Positions 1 to 5,490 of a stretch of DNA of 5,490 bases are shown here, one piece after another. The notes beneath the pieces were generated by a model, which was given only the letters and a program-made list of their open reading frames with translations, made no database searches and was not told where the DNA came from. The translations under genes were made by a program, and so were the position numbers. Within the stretch, counting starts at the first letter, position 1, and each line of letters starts with the position of its first letter. Source of the DNA: Cytophagales bacterium (lineage in GTDB: Bacteria > Bacteroidota > Bacteroidia > Cytophagales > Cyclobacteriaceae); NCBI GenBank assembly GCA_003537495.1, contig DPSB01000632.1:1-5490 (forward strand), written 5' to 3'.

Positions 1-2
1 CA

Positions 3-1247
3 AGTGGATCGTTTGTTTATCGATGCGTCCTCTGCGCGGCGGCGGTTTTTGGATCGTATGGTGGCTTCTATGGTTTTGTGGGTACAGTTGGTTTATCGTT
101 TAATAACTTCTCCATACGCAATGTGCCGCATCTTAAAAAATGGCGACCACTTCCGGTAGGCGATGGCCAGCGCTTATCATTACGCGCACAAGCAAACGGT
201 CGCTCATTCCAAAGTTACAGTTTATCATTTACTGAACCGTGGCTGGGTGGCCGCAGACCAAATTCATTAACGGTAAGTTTAAACCACTCGGTATCGCGAT
301 TGGCCAATGCCCGCTTCGAGTTTACCGATAACACTTCATTAAAGCAGAGTGGTATTACCCTTGGCTTTGGGCGCAGGTTAGAGTGGCCCGATAATTATTT
401 CTCGCTCACACACTCACTCTCATACCTGATTTATAACTACCGAAATTATTTTGGCGGAGCGTCAAGCATTCTTCCAGCCGAAGGCCGCACCAACGAAATT
501 ATGTTCAACACTACGCTTTCGCGGAATAGTATTGACAACCCGATGTACCCATCGGCAGGATCAACTATCTCATTAGCGGTAAACTTAACGCCTCCTTATT
601 CACAATGGCGCGATAAATCGTATTACGAAAACATTAATCAGCGCTACAGATGGACGGAGTTACACAAGTGGATGTTTGATGCTAAGTTTTATTTGAAACT
701 GATTGGCAGTGAAAAACCCGATGGTCGCAGTCTGGTGCTGGAAACAAAAGCACACATGGGCTTTATTGGCACATACGATCGCAGCCTGGGTCCAGGTCCA
801 TTTCAGCGCTTTCTGGTAGGTGGCGATGGTCTGGCTGGTGGATTTAACTCATTCGTATTAGGGCAGGATATTATTGGTTTAAGAGGCTACCCGAACAACT
901 CGGTTACACCGCCATTGTATTCGTTACGAGGCTCGCAACAATCCAATGGCATTGAAGGTGGTATTGTGTACAACAAGTTTGGTATGGAATTACGCTACCC
1001 GGTAACTACGGGGCAATCGGCTACCATTTATGGTTTCTTGTTTACTGAAGCTGGAAATAACTGGGACAATTACCGCGATTTTAATCCGTTTAATCTGTAT
1101 AAATCGGCCGGGGTTGGTGCCCGTATCTTTATGCCGGCTTTTGGGTTAATAGGCCTTAATTGGGCTTATGGATTCGATCGCCTGCCGGGAGCTGCGGACA
1201 TAAGCGGATCACAATTCCACTTTACCATAGGCCAGCAAATCAGATAA
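3..1247 (+). CDS. bamA: Outer membrane protein assembly factor BamA (Omp85 family), C-terminal barrel, 5'-partial
   Basis: BamA is the outer-membrane core of the Bam complex, which folds and inserts beta-barrel proteins. Only the C-terminal barrel half is present; the signal peptide and POTRA domains lie left of the window. Counting from the GTG at 78 as residue 1, Bacteroidota-type BamA motifs are visible: FNNFSIRN (8-15), FTEPWLGG (51-58), SIDNPMYPSAGST (151-163), and LRGY (268-271), the equivalent of the Omp85 loop-6 VRGF/Y motif that folds into the barrel lumen. A glycine- and aromatic-rich run near 344-367 fits the last strands. The frame is open back to position 3, so the GTG at 78 is an internal codon and not a start. 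The sequence resembles BamA well from about position 48 onward (FGSYGGFYGFVGT) but poorly before it, which suggests a frame disturbance at the edge. The protein ends in IGQQIR and not in the usual aromatic residue. The stop codon lies 3 bases before the next gene, so the two are probably co-transcribed and translationally coupled. The family call is firm; the exact 5' boundary is not. Confidence 0.93.
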   Translation, partial: SGSFVYRCVLCAAAVFGSYGGFYGFVGTVGLSFNNFSIRNVPHLKKWRPLPVGDGQRLSLRAQANGRSFQSYSLSFTEPWLGGRRPNSLTVSLNHSVSRLANARFEFTDNTSLKQSGITLGFGRRLEWPDNYFSLTHSLSYLIYNYRNYFGGASSILPAEGRTNEIMFNTTLSRNSIDNPMYPSAGSTISLAVNLTPPYSQWRDKSYYENINQRYRWTELHKWMFDAKFYLKLIGSEKPDGRSLVLETKAHMGFIGTYDRSLGPGPFQRFLVGGDGLAGGFNSFVLGQDIIGLRGYPNNSVTPPLYSLRGSQQSNGIEGGIVYNKFGMELRYPVTTGQSATIYGFLFTEAGNNWDNYRDFNPFNLYKSAGVGARIFMPAFGLIGLNWAYGFDRLPGAADISGSQFHFTIGQQIR

Positions 1248-1250
1248 AAA

Positions 1251-1781
1251 ATGCGGTTTTTAGTAACAACAGTCTTTGTTCTGCTTTTCGGCCTGAATTT
1301 TGTCTTTGCACAGAAGTTCGGATATTTTGATTCGGAATATGTGTTGAGCAAACTACCCGAATACAGCAAGGCCCAAGGCGAGATAGACCAGCTTTCGGCT
1401 GCCTGGCAAAAGGAGGTAGAAGAGATGCAAAGCAAAGTAGATGCGCTATACCGCAGCTACCAGGCCGAGCAAGTGCTTCTGACGGAAGCTATGAAAACCG
1501 AGCGGCTGGACGAGATTAAAAAGAAAGAAATTGAGGTTAGAGATTACCAGAAGAAGGTTTTTGGATACAAAGGCCTTCACTTTTTGAAAAGACAGGAATT
1601 GATTAAACCTTTGCAGGATAAAATATTTGATGCGGTAGAAAAAGTATGTAAGGCAAACCGGCTAGCTTTCCTTTTTGATAAATCGGAGTTGGTGATGGTG
1701 TATACCGATCCGCGGCACGACTATACCGATTTTATATTGGAAGAATTAGGTTTGGGAGACCCTAACGATAAAGTAAAATAA
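1251..1781 (+). CDS. skp: Skp/OmpH-family periplasmic chaperone, first of a tandem pair
   Basis: This is a 176-residue secreted protein of the Skp/OmpH family. Such proteins form trimers with long helical arms that hold unfolded outer-membrane proteins in the periplasm and pass them to BamA. Residues 1-20 form a signal peptide: Met-Arg, a hydrophobic core, then a likely cleavage after FVFA with Gln21 as the first mature residue. The family's N-terminal strand and helix start follow (KFGYFDSEYVLSKLPEY, 22-38). A highly charged, heptad-like helical region runs from about 39 to 125 and should be the coiled-coil arms. The C-terminal part returns to the head domain with ANRLAFLFDKSELVMVYTDP (135-154), a pattern typical of Bacteroidota OmpH proteins. 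There is one cysteine in the mature protein, Cys133. The ATG at 1251 is chosen because it gives a complete signal peptide and sits 3 bases after the bamA stop. No Shine-Dalgarno sequence is seen, only an A-run, as is usual in this phylum. Client specificity cannot be read from the sequence. Confidence 0.93.
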   Translation: MRFLVTTVFVLLFGLNFVFAQKFGYFDSEYVLSKLPEYSKAQGEIDQLSAAWQKEVEEMQSKVDALYRSYQAEQVLLTEAMKTERLDEIKKKEIEVRDYQKKVFGYKGLHFLKRQELIKPLQDKIFDAVEKVCKANRLAFLFDKSELVMVYTDPRHDYTDFILEELGLGDPNDKVK

Positions 1782-1792
1782 ATAAACTAAAA

Positions 1793-2338
1793 ATGAGAAC
1801 ACTCTTTGTACTACTGTTTTGCGCAGCAACCCTAAGCGCCAATGCCCAGGAAACGCAAAAGATCGGCTATGCCGACTGGAATTATATCTTCAGCCAGATG
1901 CCTGAATTCAAGCAAATTGAAAATGAATTAAAAACACACGGCACCCAATTGGAAAACCAGCTGAAGGCTAAGACTACCGAGTTTGAAACCAAACTGCGTG
2001 CCTACCAAGGCATGCCAGCGAATACACCCGATGCTATTAAAGCAGATAAAGAGGGTGAATTACAACGTTTACAAGAAAGCATTCAGAAGTTTCAGCAGGA
2101 CGCGCAAACATCATTAAGCAATAAGCAAAACGCGCTGATGGATCCTGTAATTAAAAAGGTAGGTAAAGCCATTGAAGATACAGCCAAAGAAAATGGCTAT
2201 GCGTTTATTCTTAATCCGCAATTGATGAGCAGCGGTGAAGATATTGTGCTTTACAGCGATGATAAGTATAACATCTCAGTATTGGTGTTGAAGAAATTAG
2301 GTGTTACGCCTAAGCCAGAGGCAACAAAGCCTAACTAA
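1793..2338 (+). CDS. skp: Skp/OmpH-family periplasmic chaperone, second of a tandem pair
   Basis: This 181-residue protein is a second Skp/OmpH-family chaperone, clearly diverged from the one before it. Residues 1-18 form a signal peptide with a likely cleavage after ANA, leaving Gln19 first. Cys10 lies inside the hydrophobic core but is preceded by LLF and not by a lipobox, so a lipoprotein is unlikely. The head-domain entry is KIGYADWNYIFSQMPEFK (23-40). A long Gln/Lys/Glu-rich helical region spans about 41-125, interrupted near 71-80 by YQGMPANTPD, a probable turn at the tip of the helical arm. The C-terminal head strand includes ENGYAFILNP (133-142) and IVLYSDDKYNIS (151-162). The tail TPKPEATKPN (172-181) is Pro/Lys-rich and probably disordered. 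Only 11 A-rich bases separate it from the upstream gene, so it shares the operon, and a terminator follows the stop. The pair presumably works with BamA in the periplasm; whether the two form homo- or hetero-trimers is unknown. Confidence 0.94.
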   Translation: MRTLFVLLFCAATLSANAQETQKIGYADWNYIFSQMPEFKQIENELKTHGTQLENQLKAKTTEFETKLRAYQGMPANTPDAIKADKEGELQRLQESIQKFQQDAQTSLSNKQNALMDPVIKKVGKAIEDTAKENGYAFILNPQLMSSGEDIVLYSDDKYNISVLVLKKLGVTPKPEATKPN

Positions 2339-2358
2339 GAATTTTAAAACTTCGTAAG

Positions 2359-2391
2359 AAGCCTGTGTTCGGAATGAATGCAGGCTTTTTT
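2359..2391 (+). terminator. Rho-independent terminator of the bamA-skp-skp operon
   Basis: The left arm AAGCCTGTGTTC (2359-2370) pairs with the right arm GAATGCAGGCTT (2376-2387) around the five-base loop GGAAT. This makes a 12-bp stem with two G-U pairs in the middle. The stem runs directly into a T-tract (six Ts at 2386-2391, then GTTTGT). It begins 20 bases after the stop of the second skp gene. On the minus strand the same hairpin is followed by only a weak T-tract (TTCTTACG), so it should act mainly on plus-strand transcription. It could still help end or stabilise the convergent oxoprolinase transcript, whose stop lies at 2406. Confidence 0.88.
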
Positions 2392-2405
2392 GTTTGTGTA
2401 GGAGC

Positions 2406-5400
2406 TTAACCAAAGCCACCACCACCAGGAGTTTCGATCAAAACGCTATCACCAGTGTTCACTTCTATTGTTGCCAAACCCGTCAATTCAATTTTTTCGC
2501 CAGTACTTAGGATAAGATATTGTTCACCACGCTTGCCCGGTTTTCCGCCTGCCATTCCGTAAGGCTTTTCAATACGATGTTGGGTTAACAAGTTAACTTC
2601 CATCTTCTCATTAAACTTTACTTCGCGAATTACACCATCGCCCCCGCGCCACCTTCCCTTACCACCTGAATTTTTTCGAATCTCAAATCGTGTAAGCAAA
2701 ACCGGATAGCGATGTTCCAGAATTTCAGCATCGGTAATGCGCGTATTGGTCATGTGTGTGTGCACCGCATCCGCGCCAGCGAAACCGGCAACAGCACCAC
2801 TGCCACCACAAATGGTTTCATAAAAGCCAAAGCGTGCGTTACCAAATAAAAAGTTATTCATTGTGCCCTGACTGCAAGCGGCTAATTGCAAAGCTTTTAA
2901 TAACGTATCGGTTAACCGCTGACTCACTTCGGTATTACCACCCACCACTGCAGGTTGTGTTTTTGTAAAATCCGGATGGAGCATGCCATGTGGAAGTATA
3001 ACCTGAATGGGCTGCATCAAACCTTCGTTCATGGCAATGGGTTTGTTAATCCAAACACGCAGTACGTATAGGATTACACTTTGTACAATAGCATGCGTAG
3101 CATTCAGGTTGCCCGGATGCACATCCGCAGAGCCGGAGAAATCAATAACCAGCTTTTTATTTTTAGGTGTAAGTTGAACGCAAAGTTTAGCACCATCGTC
3201 TAATTGTTCGGTTGCTGAATAAACATTGTTGCTTAATAATTTTATCTTCTCACCAACCTGTTGCGCAGCATAGAGTTTTAGTGCCTGCATTTGCGCCAGC
3301 ACTATATTGGTACTGTGTGCTTCGCAAAGTTGTTTTAATAACAACTCACCGGCATTTACCGAAGCCAATGCTCCATTCAGATCGGCCAGGTTTTCATCTA
3401 TTGATCGTGTAGGAAAGGCAGCTTCTGTAAAAAGTTTTTTCACGGCATTCCATTGCGGTTGCCCACGCTTTACCAGCCAGGTTGGCGCGATAATCACACC
3501 TTCTTCGGCAAGGGTGGTGGCATGTGCAGGCATAGAGCCGGGTTTACTTCCGCCCACTTCGGCATGGTGCGCGCGGTTAGCCACAAAACCCACACGCTTC
3601 TTATTAACATATACTGCTTTGATTAGTGTAATATCCGGCAAATGTGAACCACCAAATGCAGGATGATTGGTAATGATTACATCGCCTTCGCGGATGGGAA
3701 TTTTTTTCAACACTTCGCGCACGCAAACACCCATGCTGCCAAGATGCACCGGAATGTGCGGTGCGTTCACAATCAAATAGCCATCGCTATCCATAAGGGC
3801 GCAGGAAAAATCCAACCGCTCTTTAACGTTTACCGAAAATGAAGTGCGCTGCAACAGTGCACCCATCTCTTGCGCAATGGCAGTAAACCGGTTGCTAAAT
3901 AATTCCAGTGCAGCTTCTTGTGTGTGGGATTGTTGAATGGGCTTCTGTTTTTTGATTTGAGTTAATACCGCATGGTTATGTTTATCTAACCGAAACTGCC
4001 AGCCACCCGGCACAACCGATGTTGAATTCTGACTAACTACTAAAGCCGGGCCAACTATACGAGCGCCAGCACGCAAGGCCTCCCATTGATAAACATTTGC
4101 ATTTACCCATTTACCAGCCACGCACATTTTTTGTTTGTGTGTCGCGGCTGGTTTATTGTTGCGTAAGCGCGATTGCTTAACCTTAAGCGAATAACCTTTT
4201 ACCAGGACAACTAACCGTACAGACTCTACTTCAATTTCGCGATGCGGCAACCAATGGCCGTAGATGGCTTTGTATTTTGTTTTGAATTGAGCTAAGACTT
4301 TAGATGCATCATTTGCATCCACTTCAACACAACTCTCCTGTCCTATAAATCTTAAAAAAGCAATTTGCTTGTGTGAAATAATTTCTTGCTTGTTGTAACC
4401 ATCGCGTTGTAGCTTTTCGATACCAGCTTGTTGCAATCGGGCAAATAATTGTTTCCACTTTTGTTCAACGGCTTGTAATGGTTTTAACACCAGTTGCTCT
4501 TCGAAGTGCGTAACATCGGCATGACCAATACCGTAAGCACTCAGCAACCCGGCATCGTATGGAATAAGAATTTTTTTAGAGTCCAATAAATTAGCTAATG
4601 CAGTTGCATGTTGGCCACCGGCTCCACCAAAACTGAGCAACGTATAGTCAGCAGGGTTATGACCATGCTGTACTGAAACCTTGCGAATGGCTTCGGCCAT
4701 TTTTTCGTTTGCGATTTGCAGAAAAGATTCTAATACTTGTTCAGACTTTACACGTTTGCGCGTATGCTGATAAATTTTGTCAAGAATTTTTTGAAGTGCG
4801 AGTGCTGCATGTTCGCGATAGAGTGGAACGGCAAAGAAGTTAGTAGCAATCCTGCCCAGTAAAAGATTTACATCGGTAATGGTGAGTGATCCACCTGCAC
4901 CATAACAGGCTGGCCCCGGACTGGCCCCGGCACTGTGTGGACCAACCGTTAATTTGTAGCCATCAAAATCGCAAATAGATCCGCCACCGGCAGCAATGGT
5001 TTCAATCTCTAGCGAAGGTGAAAGAATGCGAACCGAACCAACTTTTGATTCGTACCGATATGAAAATGTTTTGTTGAACAACGACACATCGGTACTCGTG
5101 CCGCCCATATCGAAGGCAATGAGTTTATCAATACCGGAGTATTTACCTGAAACAGCAGCGCCCACTACGCCACCGGCAGGGCCACTGAGTAAACTATCTT
5201 TCGGAAAAAATTGCTGTGCATTAACCAGGCCACCGGCACTGGTCATAATTTTTAGATTAGCCGTTTCAAGTTTTGATTGGATCCGGTTTATATATGAATG
5301 AATGATGGGCGAGAGGTAAGCATTAGCAACTGCAGTTTCTGCGCGCGGTAAAATTTTTATTTGTCCTGAAATTTCGTGCGAAGCCGTTACATAAATAAAT

Positions 5401-5490
5401 CCCGCATCAAGCAAAGCTTGTTTAATTATTCTTTCGTGTGTAGGATTTTTATAGCTGTGTAAAAGTGCGATGGCCACCGAAGTACATCTG
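2406..5490 (-). CDS. Fused HyuA-HyuB 5-oxoprolinase/hydantoinase family enzyme, 5'-partial
   Basis: This is a large cytoplasmic ATP-dependent amidohydrolase of the type that opens 5-oxoproline (to glutamate) or related hydantoins. Residues are counted from the GTG at 5477; the frame stays open to the edge, so this is not the true start. Full-length fused relatives have about 1,200-1,260 residues, so roughly 200 are missing, including the first ATP-binding motif. The HyuA half (to about 505) shows SAGGLV (80-85), SGPAGGVVGA (98-107), the nucleotide-binding motif FDMGGTSTDV (122-131), AAGGGSI (162-168), GPHSAGASPGPACYG (179-193) and GGAGGQHA (284-291). A Lys/Gln-rich linker (about 508-518) leads to the HyuB half (about 519-1023), with NHPAFGGSHLPDIT (604-617), NRAHHAEVGG (634-643), GNTEVSQR (847-854), TNTRITDAEILEHRYPV (910-926) and the family's C-terminal PGGGGFG. 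All visible motifs look intact. The single-chain fusion favours 5-oxoprolinase, as in eukaryotic OPLAH, over two-subunit N-methylhydantoinases or acetophenone carboxylases, but the substrate is inferred. The promoter is outside the window. Confidence 0.93.
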   Translation of the reverse strand, partial: RCTSVAIALLHSYKNPTHERIIKQALLDAGFIYVTASHEISGQIKILPRAETAVANAYLSPIIHSYINRIQSKLETANLKIMTSAGGLVNAQQFFPKDSLLSGPAGGVVGAAVSGKYSGIDKLIAFDMGGTSTDVSLFNKTFSYRYESKVGSVRILSPSLEIETIAAGGGSICDFDGYKLTVGPHSAGASPGPACYGAGGSLTITDVNLLLGRIATNFFAVPLYREHAALALQKILDKIYQHTRKRVKSEQVLESFLQIANEKMAEAIRKVSVQHGHNPADYTLLSFGGAGGQHATALANLLDSKKILIPYDAGLLSAYGIGHADVTHFEEQLVLKPLQAVEQKWKQLFARLQQAGIEKLQRDGYNKQEIISHKQIAFLRFIGQESCVEVDANDASKVLAQFKTKYKAIYGHWLPHREIEVESVRLVVLVKGYSLKVKQSRLRNNKPAATHKQKMCVAGKWVNANVYQWEALRAGARIVGPALVVSQNSTSVVPGGWQFRLDKHNHAVLTQIKKQKPIQQSHTQEAALELFSNRFTAIAQEMGALLQRTSFSVNVKERLDFSCALMDSDGYLIVNAPHIPVHLGSMGVCVREVLKKIPIREGDVIITNHPAFGGSHLPDITLIKAVYVNKKRVGFVANRAHHAEVGGSKPGSMPAHATTLAEEGVIIAPTWLVKRGQPQWNAVKKLFTEAAFPTRSIDENLADLNGALASVNAGELLLKQLCEAHSTNIVLAQMQALKLYAAQQVGEKIKLLSNNVYSATEQLDDGAKLCVQLTPKNKKLVIDFSGSADVHPGNLNATHAIVQSVILYVLRVWINKPIAMNEGLMQPIQVILPHGMLHPDFTKTQPAVVGGNTEVSQRLTDTLLKALQLAACSQGTMNNFLFGNARFGFYETICGGSGAVAGFAGADAVHTHMTNTRITDAEILEHRYPVLLTRFEIRKNSGGKGRWRGGDGVIREVKFNEKMEVNLLTQHRIEKPYGMAGGKPGKRGEQYLILSTGEKIELTGLATIEVNTGDSVLIETPGGGGFG

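Noticed and set aside
1166..1435. Open frame of 89 codons on the minus strand across the bamA-skp junction.
   Set aside because: It lies antisense to two well-supported genes, and its translation shows no recognisable domain or conserved pattern.
1747..1754. TAGGTTTG, a match to the Bacteroidota -7 promoter consensus TAnnTTTG, shortly before the second skp gene.
   Set aside because: There is no TTG at the required spacing of about 19-21 bases upstream, and the bases encode the Leu-Gly end of the first Skp protein. A chance match is more likely than an internal promoter.
1820..1822. Cys10 of the second Skp protein as a possible lipoprotein attachment site.
   Set aside because: The preceding residues LLF do not fit a lipobox, which needs a small residue just before the cysteine. 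The ANA-Gln site downstream fits ordinary signal peptidase I cleavage.
3307..3666. Open frame of 119 codons on the plus strand inside the oxoprolinase gene (others lie at 2756-2968, 3212-3412 and 4996-5301).
   Set aside because: These are antisense shadows of the HyuA-HyuB coding sequence, with no domain-like translation or start signal.
4910..4930. An 11-base near-tandem direct repeat (CTGGCCCCGGA then CTGGCCCCGGC).
   Set aside because: It encodes the conserved G-A-S-P-G-P-A part of a HyuA motif, so protein constraint explains it.
5475..5477. GTG as a possible start codon of the oxoprolinase gene.
   Set aside because: The frame continues open to the window edge (R-C-T-S), and a start here would lack the N-terminal ATP-binding part of HyuA, so it is an internal valine codon.

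Overview
The window looks like chromosomal DNA of a Bacteroidota bacterium, most likely of the Cytophagales. The signs are the Bacteroidota-type BamA barrel (motifs such as FNNFSIRN and FTEPWLGG), the block of bamA followed by two tandem Skp/OmpH genes, and A-rich translation starts without a clear Shine-Dalgarno sequence. The family and genus cannot be fixed from the sequence alone.

Layout. Positions 1-1247 (+) hold the C-terminal, barrel-forming part of BamA, cut by the left edge. Positions 1251-1781 and 1793-2338 (+) hold two different Skp/OmpH-family periplasmic chaperones, each with a signal peptide. The gaps between these three genes are 3 and 11 bases, so they almost certainly form one operon. 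A strong rho-independent terminator at about 2359-2391 closes it. Positions 2406-5490 (-) hold a convergent gene for a large fused HyuA-HyuB protein of the 5-oxoprolinase/hydantoinase family. Its N-terminus, about 200 residues including the first nucleotide-binding motif, lies beyond the right edge.

How the genes work together. BamA inserts beta-barrel proteins into the outer membrane. Skp-type proteins hold unfolded outer-membrane proteins in the periplasm and deliver them to BamA. The left half is therefore a compact outer-membrane biogenesis module. The oxoprolinase-like enzyme is cytoplasmic, points the other way, and has no evident functional link to that module.

The window is almost entirely coding. 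I see no mobile element, CRISPR array, RNA gene or new kind of system. The points most worth a second look are the first 50 or so bases, where the BamA reading frame appears disturbed; the missing terminal aromatic residue of BamA; and the substrate of the fused oxoprolinase-like enzyme.
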